Assembly (NCBI GenBank): GCA_963778375.1
Contig: CAVZTX010000018.1
Coordinates: 1-64,000 of the forward strand
Reading direction: 5' to 3'
Source: CAVZTX01 sp963778375
GTDB lineage: Bacteria > Chloroflexota > Ktedonobacteria > Ktedonobacterales > Ktedonobacteraceae
DNA length: 64,000 nt
Each line of letters opens with the position of its first letter. Position 1 is the stretch's first letter. Shown one piece after another: positions 35,416 through 44,594 of the stretch. Position numbers and translations under genes: made by a program. The notes beneath the pieces were generated by a model. It saw nothing but the letters and a program-made list of their open reading frames with translations. It did no database searches and was not told the DNA's origin.

Positions 35416-38007
35416 TTAACGACTGCCTACCTTATAGGACGATGCAACAGGCAAAGTGAACGAGAATGTAGACCCTTTTCCTACTGTACTCTCAATCGCC
35501 ACCTCGCCACCTTGCAATTCAATCAACTTCTTCGCAATCGTCAGACCCAGTCCGGTCCCTCCAAAACGGCGTGTGGTACTGCCATCAGCCTGGCGGAACG
35601 CCTCAAAAATATAATCAAGTGCCGCTGGCGAGATGCCGATGCCCGTATCGCTTACAGCAATGCGCAGTATATCATACTCTTCCAGCAGCCTGCATTGGAT
35701 GGTCACCCCGCCGTGTTCTGTGAACTTCAAAGCATTCGAGACCATATTAATAACGACCTGCCGAAGGCGATGACTATCCGCGAGTGCTCTGGGTAAAGCA
35801 TCTTCCATCTCCAGCGTAAGGTATAGACCTTTATTGGTCGCCATTGGCTTGAGTTGATTCACGACATCGGTCAGACTCGGTTCCAATAGCAATGGCTCAA
35901 CTTTAACCTCTAACTTGTCGGCCTCAATCTTAGAGAGGTCGAGCATATCATCGACCAGGTGCGAAAGATCTTCGGCTCGTCGCACGATGAACTGGATATG
36001 TTCTTCCTGCTCAGCAGTCAAATCTCCTTCAACGAAACCCTCTAAAATAAGTGCTCCATAGCTGATAATACTATGCAGCGGTGTACGTAATTCATGCGTC
36101 ACCGTCGCCAAAAACTGGGATTTGAGATGGTTGACTCGCTCCAGTGCAGCATTTTTGTCCTTTACATCCGCGAACAGCAATGCATTTTGAATAGCCATAG
36201 CTGCTTGGACTGCTGCGGTACTCAGTAGAAATGTATCCCGGCCATTTTCCTGGTAGGGCTTGTCGTCGTAGAGCACTACCGCACCAATGGCTTGCTCCTG
36301 TAACAATAATGGAACGGCAATGGCAGAACGATATCCTGCCTCTAGCGCCATACCGGCCCAGGGTTCGCCGCTTTCCTGGTAGATTCTGGCAACATCTTCA
36401 CCATACGCAATCTTTTGCTTTTGCATGACCTTACGGGCTAGTATCATATCAAGATCGCGTAATGCGGGACGCGGAATACGAGGTCGCCGTAGTCCATATG
36501 GCTCAGCCGTTGTGGAGAGCCTGGGTGCATGCATTGCGCTGGTTTTCCCATTGTTCCCATTGCTCGTGCCAGCACGAGGAAACGGACTGGGAATGGCTGC
36601 CATTTTCGTAGTAGCTGTCAGCGTAATATCCCCATCTGGATCGGTGTGAACCGTTATCGCTCCCTGCTGCTCTCCCATATTCGCAGTAGAGAGTGGAACA
36701 TTTGATGATCGATCTGACCATTGTGCTACCGCCCATGGTGAAAGCCTTTCGCGTCCGTATAGCAAGAGTGATACATTCTTTGAATGCATGATAGTACCCA
36801 GGCGAGACACAATTTCCCCAAGCAAATGCTCCAAATTGAGCGTAGAAATCAGAACATCACTCATATTGAGCAATTCGCTCATTTGGGTGGTAATAGCCTG
36901 ACTTTCACTTTCCTGAGTATGGAGTGAGTCAGAGATGAGATTGAATGAGCGCGTTAATGTCGTCAACTCATCGGTTACTGGTGCGGGGTGTGGCGTACTG
37001 GCATTTTCAGCAATAATTGTTCTCGCACGAGCCTGGAGTTGGCGTAGTGGTCGAATAAAAAATTGCTGAGCAATAATCATGTACACTATCACGCCCAGTG
37101 TAAGCACAAAGACGGCCAGTCCGATCAGAATTTGCGCTTCCTTCGCAATATGTGAGTCTACACTATAGAGCGGCTCAATATCTACTATCACAAGTGATGG
37201 CGAGCCACTGATCTGGTTCTGGAATCGAACTGTACTTGTAAGTGTTAGGTAGTGCTGTGTGCCATTGATAATATTGGGAGTGTCGAGGCTACAGAGCGCA
37301 TTACCTGATGTATGCCGATCTAAAAAAAGTCCGCTCCCACTCGCCCCAAGTACATGCGTTGACTCGCACAGTACAACATCCAATGCGCTCTTTTCTACCA
37401 GGTCTAGTACGAAGTGATCATTGATAGGTTGCGTAGCTACGAGTAAACCAACTTGCTTACGGGCCGTATTTAGGATAGGTATAGCTACTTCTAACGTCCA
37501 TTCGTTACTCAGAGAGGCAGAGTCGCTGTTAGCAGTAGAAATCAATTGGAGCGATGAAACCAGCTTTTTCTGAAATCCCTGTTCGACTATTGGATTTGTT
37601 TCGGCAGGCACATTATAACTAATGATTTGTTCAATGCCCACATGCGCAATCAACGTATGATTTGCGGATAGAATATCTAGCGTGGACAGACCGTAAAGCG
37701 CTAGTACAGGCGCAAGAAAATTTTCCAGTTGGCTACGAGCGGAAGAGGTAGGGGATTGAGAGATAGCGGCACTAATTCCGAGTTTACGGATCTCTTGCGC
37801 TAGTTGGCTCGTGAGGTTCTCATTTTGCTCTTGATATGCTCGCTTAATGACTTCGAGGTGTGCTCTAGCATCACTCGTTGCTTCGTGCTCAGAAAAATAT
37901 TTCAGTAATACCCAGGCCGAAACCGAAAAAAGCAGCATACAAAGCAAGAGCGTTAAAGCTGCGCCAGCTATTAGTTTTCCCCTCAATGACCTTACGAGAA
38001 ATCGCAT
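35416..38007 (-). CDS. Membrane sensor histidine kinase with GAF domain
   Basis: An 863-residue kinase. In order: a transmembrane helix (about 12-35), an extracellular dCache-like sensor (about 40-290), a second helix (about 297-318), a HAMP region (about 320-375), a GAF domain split by a low-complexity insert (about 395-610), a HisKA dimerisation domain with the phosphoacceptor His638 in THELRTPL, and an ATPase domain with the N box INMVSNALKF and G boxes DTGIGI and GGTGLGLTIAKKL. It autophosphorylates in response to an external and possibly a cytoplasmic small-molecule signal and passes phosphate to the adjacent receiver protein. The ATG follows GAAGGGA. A terminator-like hairpin lies only 25 nt upstream of the start. 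Confidence 0.92.
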   Translation of the reverse strand: MRFLVRSLRGKLIAGAALTLLLCMLLFSVSAWVLLKYFSEHEATSDARAHLEVIKRAYQEQNENLTSQLAQEIRKLGISAAISQSPTSSARSQLENFLAPVLALYGLSTLDILSANHTLIAHVGIEQIISYNVPAETNPIVEQGFQKKLVSSLQLISTANSDSASLSNEWTLEVAIPILNTARKQVGLLVATQPINDHFVLDLVEKSALDVVLCESTHVLGASGSGLFLDRHTSGNALCSLDTPNIINGTQHYLTLTSTVRFQNQISGSPSLVIVDIEPLYSVDSHIAKEAQILIGLAVFVLTLGVIVYMIIAQQFFIRPLRQLQARARTIIAENASTPHPAPVTDELTTLTRSFNLISDSLHTQESESQAITTQMSELLNMSDVLISTLNLEHLLGEIVSRLGTIMHSKNVSLLLYGRERLSPWAVAQWSDRSSNVPLSTANMGEQQGAITVHTDPDGDITLTATTKMAAIPSPFPRAGTSNGNNGKTSAMHAPRLSTTAEPYGLRRPRIPRPALRDLDMILARKVMQKQKIAYGEDVARIYQESGEPWAGMALEAGYRSAIAVPLLLQEQAIGAVVLYDDKPYQENGRDTFLLSTAAVQAAMAIQNALLFADVKDKNAALERVNHLKSQFLATVTHELRTPLHSIISYGALILEGFVEGDLTAEQEEHIQFIVRRAEDLSHLVDDMLDLSKIEADKLEVKVEPLLLEPSLTDVVNQLKPMATNKGLYLTLEMEDALPRALADSHRLRQVVINMVSNALKFTEHGGVTIQCRLLEEYDILRIAVSDTGIGISPAALDYIFEAFRQADGSTTRRFGGTGLGLTIAKKLIELQGGEVAIESTVGKGSTFSFTLPVASSYKVGSR

Positions 38008-38032
38008 GCAATCCCTTCAAAACAGGATAAAA

Positions 38033-38071
38033 GTAAGGGGAGGACGGGGTGCCAGCTCGTCCTCCCCTTAC
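38033..38071 (-). terminator. Terminator-like stem in sensor-kinase leader
   Basis: Read on the minus strand, GTAAGGGGAGGACG and CGTCCTCCCCTTAC form a perfect 14-bp stem with an 11-nt loop, followed by TTTTATCCTGTTTT. It ends 25 nt before the sensor-kinase ATG, so no promoter fits between. It either ends the upstream sigma operon or acts as an attenuator of the kinase mRNA. Confidence 0.8.
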
Positions 38072-38111
38072 AGCGCGTCTGCTAAAAGCAACGCGAAACT
38101 CCAGGAGGTGC

Positions 38112-38234
38112 GCGTGCAAACCCCATGGGGAAAAGGTTGCACGAAAAATCAGATGCACGCTACAAGCTTGCTCGTCGAGGTGGATGTGCTTGCCTACGTA
38201 CACCCCGCCTTCCATCCCAGGCCTATGTATTATA
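38112..38234 (-). promoter_or_regulatory. Possible promoter and structured leader of the sensor-kinase gene
   Basis: A perfect -10, TATAAT, lies on the minus strand at 38229-38234 without a good -35. A transcript from there would have about 215 nt before the kinase start. At 38112-38144 it contains CGTGCAA/TTGCACG arms around the palindrome CCCCATGGGG, and a further small stem, GCG-TTGC/GCAG-ACGC, lies near 38074-38096, ahead of the terminator-like stem. No known riboswitch class was recognised. Confidence 0.45.
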
Positions 38235-38322
38235 ACGTATAACCAGACAATTTGTTATCATTTTTAGGAACAATTTTCTTATGTAGAAGAAACTCAGCTT
38301 AAGATTATAGGCGATGTTCTAC

Positions 38323-38553
38323 TTATCTTGCGGCATGTACCCCTGTATACACAACATAGCCACTTCTCAACAAGCTGACAAGCGTGCCTGTTACAGCCGA
38401 CTCAGTCCGATGTACCAACTGGGCTATATCATGAATAGTGCGTCTTCCATCAAGCAACATGAACACCATACGGTCCCGCCGAGCCATCGAACTTAGAGTC
38501 TTTTGGGTAGTGGCGGTAAGTACTACTCGAAAAATAGCCTCTCTAGCGATCAT
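38323..38553 (-). CDS. Small winged-helix protein
   Basis: A 76-residue protein that looks like one compact winged-helix domain: RDRMVFMLLDGRRTIHDIAQ, then LVHRTESAVTGTLVSLLRSG and YVVYTG as the wing. Similar modules occur at the end of larger regulators in multicellular Chloroflexota and myxobacteria. The ATG at 38553 follows GGGGGAG at 5 nt, a strong signal; an open frame extends 20 codons further upstream without one. It lies 41 bp after the anti-sigma gene, so it is probably the third gene of the sigma operon. Its role there is unknown. Confidence 0.68.
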   Translation of the reverse strand: MIAREAIFRVVLTATTQKTLSSMARRDRMVFMLLDGRRTIHDIAQLVHRTESAVTGTLVSLLRSGYVVYTGVHAAR

Positions 38554-38594
38554 TTTTACTCCCCCAAATGCACATACCACACATCCTCTTAAAC

Positions 38595-40517
38595 TTAAGG
38601 AATTTCGGTCCACCAGATAGGGCCACGGGCTCCCTGATTATCTACTTGAACAAACGTATTCTGCTGAGTATTCACCAGGTAAATCCCCTGCTGCACATCG
38701 TTTTGCGCTACAACCAACTGATGCGATGAATTTGCAGTAGCAGTCCAGGCATAAGCGGATGCTGGTCCACGTAATTTGAGGATAAGCGGCTTTTGAATTG
38801 TATGGGGATTGATCAAATTGACAACGGCGATTTGAGTTCCAGTGCTATAAACCAATTGCTGGCTATCGCTAGACCATGCTGGAGCCGGGGTATCTGCAAC
38901 GCCGCTGGCAATAAGTGTATCTATACCAGTAGCTAGATTGATAACATGGAAGGTTCCTACCCCTGCTGAAACGCCATCGAGATAATCAACCTGTGTGTCA
39001 TCGGGTGACCACCAGGCAAACCCTACTTGACGGCCATTCGTCAGAGGTATGAGGCGTGCCCCAGGCATTGCATCAATTCGCCAGAGATCGCCCGGACGAC
39101 CTAGAATAGACGAGATCAATAACCAGCTTCCCGCATTATTATACCCGTTGTGGCTATAAATAGCCTGTACGAAATCACCACTTGTGAGGAGCTGCACTCC
39201 TACCGAATTGGCAACACCCACCCGTCGCACCCAGATACTCTGAACATGTCCTATCGTTCCTACACTCCAGGTAATCGCTGGTGTATCTACATCTGCTGAC
39301 CAGTCGAGCGTAAGAACATTAGCGCCGATGGTACCTTGAGAAACGATGCCATCAGCAATAGTCAGCAATCCACGATTCTGCGTGTTATAGTCCAGAATAC
39401 TTACCGTGCCATTATGTGTAAGCTCAAAGGCCAACCGCACACTATCGGGTGACCAGGCAGGATGAGAAACGCTTCCCTTTGTAGAAAGTGGCACCATTTG
39501 TACCGAGCCTGTTTCTTTTGAATAGATATACAGGTTTGTGAGACCAGTGCCAGCAGGATCAGCAACAAAAGCGAGCATGCTTCCATCATTTGACCAGGTA
39601 AGGCTATTTAAGATAACTGTCCCGGTCTGCGTGTCCCAGATGGATGCAGGCTGCACGCCTGATTTCAGGAGATGCTGCTTCACGATTGTGTCCTGTAATC
39701 CATCACTGCGAATGATATGTAGGGTTGCACTTTGCGGGTCAATATAAGCGACCATATCACCTGCCGAACGGCCTGGCAATGGAGGACTAACTACCCAATT
39801 CGGCCCTACTGTCACACTTGTAGAGGTAAGACGTTCGGGTTTTGAACTACCGTCAGTAAGCGTACTTAACAGAGCGCCATCTCGCAGGAAGACAAAACGG
39901 TTTCCGGCAGAAAGAGGTACTTGCTGCGCTGAATCTTGTGCTGGTGGATTTGTAGCTTTATAGTGCGCCGTGGGCGCTTGTTTCGATATCCGGTTGAGCG
40001 CGAATATGCTTCCCAGGGCAAGGGTGATTAAGACAGCAGCAACAAGGGTTCCTAGTGCCACACGTAGTTTGCCATTTCCGCGGGATTGGCGAACAAGTGG
40101 TACCCGTCCCAAAGTTGGCTTTGCGGAAGAAGTGCTGCTGGTGTTATAGCCGCTTCGACCACCAGAAATTGCCACTAACTGGGGACGACCAGGAATATTC
40201 CGTCGAACGTTTTTAGCGGCGGGATGTGGCATAGTCCAATTATCCGCAACTTCCTCTTGCCCGTTGGTCACGTGTGCATCGAATGTACCTGTAAGTTCAA
40301 GGTACTCCGGGGAAGAAAAGATTCTCTCACGTAACTCAGGAGCGGGATGTACGTGTGGAAGTTCTGAAAGCAAGGCGTCAAAGCGACGGAAGTCCGCAAG
40401 TATGCTGCTACATCGATTGCAGTGATGTAGATGAACAGCAACAGATAGACGTTCTTCCGGGGCGAGCGCGTTGTCAAGGTATGCACTTAGCAACTCCTCG
40501 ACTTGCTCGCAGTTCAT
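38595..40517 (-). CDS. Anti-sigma factor with beta-propeller ectodomain
   Basis: A 640-residue membrane protein. The N-terminal zinc-finger (zf-HC2/ZAS) anti-sigma domain has Cys3 and the H29-x3-C33-x2-C36 motif. A disordered, basic segment precedes a transmembrane helix (151-174). The external part (about 200-640) has repeated TolB/WD40-like blades (WSNDGSMLAFVADP, PAWSPDSVRLAFE, WWSPDDTQVDYLDG, PAWSSDSQQLVYS), suggesting a six- to seven-bladed propeller that senses an envelope ligand. It should hold the ECF sigma factor inactive until signalled. It overlaps the sigma gene by 4 bp (ATGA), showing translational coupling. A paralogous pair is at 51542-54162. Confidence 0.9.
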   Translation of the reverse strand: MNCEQVEELLSAYLDNALAPEERLSVAVHLHHCNRCSSILADFRRFDALLSELPHVHPAPELRERIFSSPEYLELTGTFDAHVTNGQEEVADNWTMPHPAAKNVRRNIPGRPQLVAISGGRSGYNTSSTSSAKPTLGRVPLVRQSRGNGKLRVALGTLVAAVLITLALGSIFALNRISKQAPTAHYKATNPPAQDSAQQVPLSAGNRFVFLRDGALLSTLTDGSSKPERLTSTSVTVGPNWVVSPPLPGRSAGDMVAYIDPQSATLHIIRSDGLQDTIVKQHLLKSGVQPASIWDTQTGTVILNSLTWSNDGSMLAFVADPAGTGLTNLYIYSKETGSVQMVPLSTKGSVSHPAWSPDSVRLAFELTHNGTVSILDYNTQNRGLLTIADGIVSQGTIGANVLTLDWSADVDTPAITWSVGTIGHVQSIWVRRVGVANSVGVQLLTSGDFVQAIYSHNGYNNAGSWLLISSILGRPGDLWRIDAMPGARLIPLTNGRQVGFAWWSPDDTQVDYLDGVSAGVGTFHVINLATGIDTLIASGVADTPAPAWSSDSQQLVYSTGTQIAVVNLINPHTIQKPLILKLRGPASAYAWTATANSSHQLVVAQNDVQQGIYLVNTQQNTFVQVDNQGARGPIWWTEIP

Positions 40518-41047
40518 TTTGTGCCTCCTTGTTCCAATGCCTTGTAATGTTCCCTAAAAGACTGACGTGCGCGAGACAGGTACATTTTGACACCACTCTC
40601 AGCAATATTCAAAGCCTGAGCAATCTCACTATAGGAGAAACCTTCCTGTGTATACAGGAGGAGCGCGGCCCGGTATTGCTGTGGCATGCGACGGAGAGCC
40701 GCGCGTACAAGCTCTGTCGTTCCGTATATTTCTTGTGGGTCTGCACTTTCAACGTCTGCAGGCTCATGATCGAGGTCCTGCCAGGGTAGCCAGGCGATCA
40801 ATTTGCGACGGCGAAGCGCATCATACGCTGTATTCGTTGCAATGCGGTAGAGCCAGGCTGACAGCTTCAGGTTTGCATCCATTTTTGGCAACGCTCGAAA
40901 CGCTTTCAAAAATGTATCCTGAGTCAGGTCGTCCGCCTGTTCACGGTCTCCTACCAGGTGGTACACGTAATTATAGATAGGTGTTTTATATTCGTCGTAT
41001 ATCTGGTCAAAGGACCAAGTACTTTCCTTGGCTTCCACCCTAGCCAT
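40514..41047 (-). CDS. ECF-type RNA polymerase sigma factor
   Basis: A 177-residue extracytoplasmic-function sigma factor. Region 2 spans about residues 14-85 (IYNYVYHLVGDREQADDLTQ, then DTFLKAF and SAWLYRIATNTAYDALRRRK), and region 4 spans about 115-165 (LRRMPQQYRAALLLYTQEGF, then SYSEIAQALNIAESGVKMYL). It directs transcription of a regulon that the sequence does not reveal. It overlaps the anti-sigma gene by 4 bp. The ATG follows GAAGGGA at 8 nt. An inverted 11-bp motif with a GGAAC core lies in its upstream region, compatible with an ECF -35 element. Confidence 0.92.
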   Translation of the reverse strand: MARVEAKESTWSFDQIYDEYKTPIYNYVYHLVGDREQADDLTQDTFLKAFRALPKMDANLKLSAWLYRIATNTAYDALRRRKLIAWLPWQDLDHEPADVESADPQEIYGTTELVRAALRRMPQQYRAALLLYTQEGFSYSEIAQALNIAESGVKMYLSRARQSFREHYKALEQGGTK

Positions 41048-41613
41048 GCGCTACGTCCCTTCGATGGCTCTAGCTATTCACTTGTCCGTTCCTTGCAAGC
41101 GATAGTAGCTCATCTCCAGGCTACGCAGTTTGTGTGGTAGTTTGTTTTCCTACCCTGCGGATATTGGAAAGGCTTTCATCCTTCTGTGTAGTGGAACGGA
41201 CAATCAACGTCCTCAGTAACATCCTGAAGCAAGTTGAATTTCTGCATTCGCGTGGTCTAACGTGTATCATGGTAGCATATTTGTTGGAAACCCTGAAATC
41301 ACTAGCCGATGAGTTAGTACTAATTGGCCTGATTGAGCTTGACCTCTCTCTGAGAGTATGTGCAATAACATCTGAATGACATCCGTTCCTACAGCCGTAA
41401 TGCACTGTTAGCAATAATTCGCAAGTCTTGCTGCCTCTCTCAGTTGAGATTTAAAATGAGCTTGAACGTGATATCATAAACATGTAAGAAATTCTGTAAC
41501 TATTCGAGGCTTCTCGTCACCTATGGCTTATGTATTGTTGGGTGCATGCATCGCAATCTGCGTCTAACAAATACATTCTTGCGAATCATGCCTGTGCCAA
41601 GAAGGAGAACAAC
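41048..41613. promoter_or_regulatory. Divergent upstream region with 11-bp inverted motif
   Basis: This 566-bp gap between the sigma gene and mtnA holds TTGTCCGTTCC (41082-41092) and its exact complement GGAACGGACAA (41193-41203). GGAAC is the usual ECF -35 core. Short open frames exist on both strands near 41121-41414 but have no convincing ribosome-binding site or family, so I assign no gene. Confidence 0.4.
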
Positions 41614-42738
41614 TTGATAACTAACGAAAAACAACAAGATATAAGAACCGTGTGGTGGGAAGAAGACGCACAGGGCGCGGTCGTATGCATGATCGACCAA
41701 TCTCTCCTTCCTCAAGAAATCAAGTATCTCCGGCTTGAGCATGAGCGGCAGGTTGCCGAGGCAATCACAACCTTAAAAGTGCGTGGCGCTCCCGCTATTG
41801 GCGTCACTGCTGGTTTCGGTATGGCGTTAGCCCTCTATCGCCTTATGTATGAGCAAGGCACATCCTTGACCTTAGCTGAAGCGCAAAGACATCTACAGGA
41901 TGTTGGCGAGCTACTTCGTCACACACGGCCTACTGCCGTCAATCTCTCCTGGGCAATTAAGCGTATGCAGCGCTGCGCCGACCGCGCCATCAGCGAACAA
42001 AGCAACCTGCATGACCTGGCTCAACTGCTGCGCAATGAGGCTCAGGCCATCGCTGACGAAGATTTTGATGCCTGTATGAAAATGGGTACATATGGGGCAG
42101 ACCTGATCTCCGATGGTGATACGCTCCTCACGCATTGTAACGCAGGCGCTTTAGCAACCGCGGGTCTAGGTACGGCTTTAGCCCCTATGTATGTGGCACA
42201 TCAAGCGGGTAAACATATCCATGTTTTTGTCGATGAAACTCGTCCTGTACTTCAGGGAGCACGCCTGACCGCATGGGAATTACAGCAGGCAGGCATTCCG
42301 CTGACATTGATTACCGATAGCATGGCGGGTCACTTCATGCACCACGGTGGAATCAAAGCAATTTTTGTTGGCGCTGACCGTATTGCCGCCAATGGTGATG
42401 TGGCAAACAAGATTGGTACATATGGTGTTGCGGTGCTGGCACATGTCCATTCCATTCCGTTCTATGTTGTTGCTCCCCGTTCCACTATCGACCTTACCCT
42501 TGCATCGGGCAATGACATTCCTATTGAGCAGCGTCATCCACAGGAAGTAACAAATGTACGTGATGCGCCGATTGCACCTGATGGCATCAATGTAGCCAAT
42601 CCGGCTTTCGATGTGACGCCTCATACCTATGTGACCGCTATTATTACCGAGGCGGGCATAGCAAGACCGCCATATCAAGAGACATTACGTGACCTGTGTT
42701 CCGGTTATCATTTTCTTGGGAAGCTGGCAAGTACATAA
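41614..42738 (+). CDS. mtnA: S-methyl-5-thioribose-1-phosphate isomerase
   Basis: A 374-residue MtnA, the methionine-salvage enzyme that turns 5-methylthioribose-1-phosphate into methylthioribulose-1-phosphate. Key segments: VRGAPAIGVTAGFGMALAL (the RGAPAIG signature), LTHCNAGALATAGLGTAL with the catalytic Cys, DETRPVLQGARLTAWEL, DSMAGHFM and GADRIAANGDVANKIGTYG with the catalytic Asp. The TTG at 41614 is chosen because AAGGAG lies 7 nt upstream; the frame is open for 28 more codons but that part is unlike the family. It begins the methionine block, and its stop overlaps the next start (TAATG). Confidence 0.95.
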   Translation: MITNEKQQDIRTVWWEEDAQGAVVCMIDQSLLPQEIKYLRLEHERQVAEAITTLKVRGAPAIGVTAGFGMALALYRLMYEQGTSLTLAEAQRHLQDVGELLRHTRPTAVNLSWAIKRMQRCADRAISEQSNLHDLAQLLRNEAQAIADEDFDACMKMGTYGADLISDGDTLLTHCNAGALATAGLGTALAPMYVAHQAGKHIHVFVDETRPVLQGARLTAWELQQAGIPLTLITDSMAGHFMHHGGIKAIFVGADRIAANGDVANKIGTYGVAVLAHVHSIPFYVVAPRSTIDLTLASGNDIPIEQRHPQEVTNVRDAPIAPDGINVANPAFDVTPHTYVTAIITEAGIARPPYQETLRDLCSGYHFLGKLAST

Positions 42739-43364
42739 TGGAGATCATACAAGCTGTGGCGCAGCATGCTGAAGCTGTGCTTGGGAAAGAAGGTTTTCGC
42801 TACGTTAGCACAGTAGTAGCGAATTGTAAAATGCTTGCACTAGAGTTGGAGGAGCAAGCAGAAGATGGCAGTGACCTGGATATGGAAGCATTAATTATCG
42901 CTGGCTATCTGCACAATATTTCAACAGTTGCCTACGGTTACTATAACCATCATCTCAAATCAGCGGAGATGGCAGCAGCGTTTTTACGTGGACTTGATGT
43001 GCCAGCCGAGCGTATTCATAAAGTTGAACAAGCCATCCTGACACATACCAGCGCTATCTCACCTGAAGAGCGCGAAACTGTGCCACTTGAAGGACGTATT
43101 CTCTACGATGCTGATAAACTTGGTCGGCTGAGTGGTCTGGCCGTTGTTACCTCGTTGATTGAGTTTGGCGCTCGCTATCCTAATCGTGCGGTAACCGGTG
43201 AGGTTCTGGCTGCCATTCTTCGGCATATTGAGGAACGTTTTGTCGAGCTGTATCAATCATTGAACACAGCTCCCGCACGGGAGATGGCGCGAGAGAAATT
43301 CGGTAACACGCTCGCTTTCCTTGATGGTGTTATCGAACATTTAAGCGATGCAACACCAATTTAG
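42738..43364 (+). CDS. HD-domain-like protein with altered metal motif
   Basis: A 208-residue helical protein of the HD phosphohydrolase superfamily: AGYLHNISTVAYGY, NHHLKSAEMAAAFL, AILTHTSAI and LEGRILYDADKLGRL align with the H-HD-H-D metal ligands of small HD hydrolases. The hallmark His-Asp reads His59-Asn60, which would weaken one metal site; His71/72, His103 and Asp124 remain. It may be a poorly active or inactive phosphohydrolase. It is translationally coupled to mtnA (start overlaps the stop by one base) and sits 93 bp before a PfkB kinase gene, so a role near methylthioribose or nucleoside metabolism is plausible. Confidence 0.8.
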   Translation: MEIIQAVAQHAEAVLGKEGFRYVSTVVANCKMLALELEEQAEDGSDLDMEALIIAGYLHNISTVAYGYYNHHLKSAEMAAAFLRGLDVPAERIHKVEQAILTHTSAISPEERETVPLEGRILYDADKLGRLSGLAVVTSLIEFGARYPNRAVTGEVLAAILRHIEERFVELYQSLNTAPAREMAREKFGNTLAFLDGVIEHLSDATPI

Positions 43365-43457
43365 TTATTTTAAACTGATCTTAGACATTCGGCAACGATA
43401 CTGCGTGTCTACCCTTTGGGTCAGCCGAATGAAATGAGTGTAATGGAGGTTGGAAGC

Positions 43458-44396
43458 GTGTCTATTCTGGTCGTTGGTTCTGTAGCTCTCGACACAGTCG
43501 AAACTCCTTTCGCAAAATTAGAAGAGACCCTTGGAGGAGCGGCATCCTATTTTTCAACCGCTGCTTCACTTTATAATCAGGTCAACCTGGTAGCAATCGT
43601 AGGCAGCGACTTTCCGCAAGAGCATCTCGATTTCTTGCACAATCGCCCTGTCAATCTTGCAGGCTTGCAAATCCAGGACGGGAAAACCTTCCGCTGGATT
43701 GCTCGCTACCACATGGATATGAACTCTCGTGATACTCTGGATACCCAGCTTGGTGTGTACGCAGGCTTCCATCCAGTCATTCCTGAAGAGTACCGACACA
43801 GTTCATTGCTTTTCCTGGCCAACATCCAACCAGAGTTGCAAATGGAGGTGCTGGAACAGATGCAAGGTGCTCGCCTCACGGTTCTCGATACGATGGAGCT
43901 TTGGATTAAGACCGAGCACCGGCAATTGACCGAAGTTATGAAGCGCGTTGATGTGCTACTGATGAGTGAAGAAGAGGTACGCCAATATACCGACCAGTCA
44001 AGTATCGTGAAAGGCGTGCGCCAACTCTTCAAGTTGGGATTGAAGTTTGTGATTGTCAAACAGGGTAGCTACGGATCGCTCCTCTTTGGAGCGGATGGTT
44101 CTTTCTTCAGCGCTCCAACCTATCCGCTTGAGGAGGTCGTCGATCCAACAGGTGCTGGCGATGGTTTTGCAGGTGGATTCCTGGGCTACCTTTCAACAGT
44201 CGAACTGGATCCAGATGATTGCTATGCCATCGACGATATCAAGCGCGGTGTGGTGCATGGCAATATTCTTGGCTCCTTTGTCTGTGAAGACTTTAGCATT
44301 GAACGCCTACGCATTCTAACCCTCAACGATATTGCCGAGCGTTACCAAGCTCTCGTCAAATGCTCGCATTTCGATCCCCACTGGTTGCCTCTATAG
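43458..44396 (+). CDS. PfkB family sugar kinase
   Basis: A 312-residue ribokinase-family carbohydrate or nucleoside kinase. The N-terminal SILVVGSVALDTVETPF and LGGAASYFSTAASLY form the first signature (Gly-Gly substrate loop); the second signature is VDPTGAGDGFAGGFLGYL, with Asp in GAGD as catalytic base and the anion hole. The GTG at 43458 is chosen: GGAGG lies 8 nt before it and homologues begin with this SILVVGSVALD; the open frame continues upstream for 14 codons. In the methionine block it might phosphorylate a ribose or nucleoside by-product such as methylthioribose or adenosine; this is inference. Confidence 0.9.
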   Translation: MSILVVGSVALDTVETPFAKLEETLGGAASYFSTAASLYNQVNLVAIVGSDFPQEHLDFLHNRPVNLAGLQIQDGKTFRWIARYHMDMNSRDTLDTQLGVYAGFHPVIPEEYRHSSLLFLANIQPELQMEVLEQMQGARLTVLDTMELWIKTEHRQLTEVMKRVDVLLMSEEEVRQYTDQSSIVKGVRQLFKLGLKFVIVKQGSYGSLLFGADGSFFSAPTYPLEEVVDPTGAGDGFAGGFLGYLSTVELDPDDCYAIDDIKRGVVHGNILGSFVCEDFSIERLRILTLNDIAERYQALVKCSHFDPHWLPL

Positions 44397-44594
44397 GTTG
44401 GATGCTCAGTGTAGACATCCATAATAGATTTTAACAAATTGTGGTCAAAAGCGCCTGGACAGTGTAGCAACCTTTAAAATATACTACTGGAGTGCGAGAA
44501 AATCGGAATTGAAAAGACACCGTCTCTCGTATCAAAGTAATATAGAGCTATAGACATTTATTTCTTGTGCTAGAGACGGGAGAGTTCCAAAGCT

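Noticed and set aside
37889..38215. Minus-strand frame of about 108 codons over the sensor-kinase leader
   Set aside because: Overlaps the kinase start in another frame and would be translated through a strong stem; no family similarity.
41121..41414. Short frames on both strands upstream of mtnA
   Set aside because: Neither has a convincing ribosome-binding site, and both cover the inverted GGAAC motif region.
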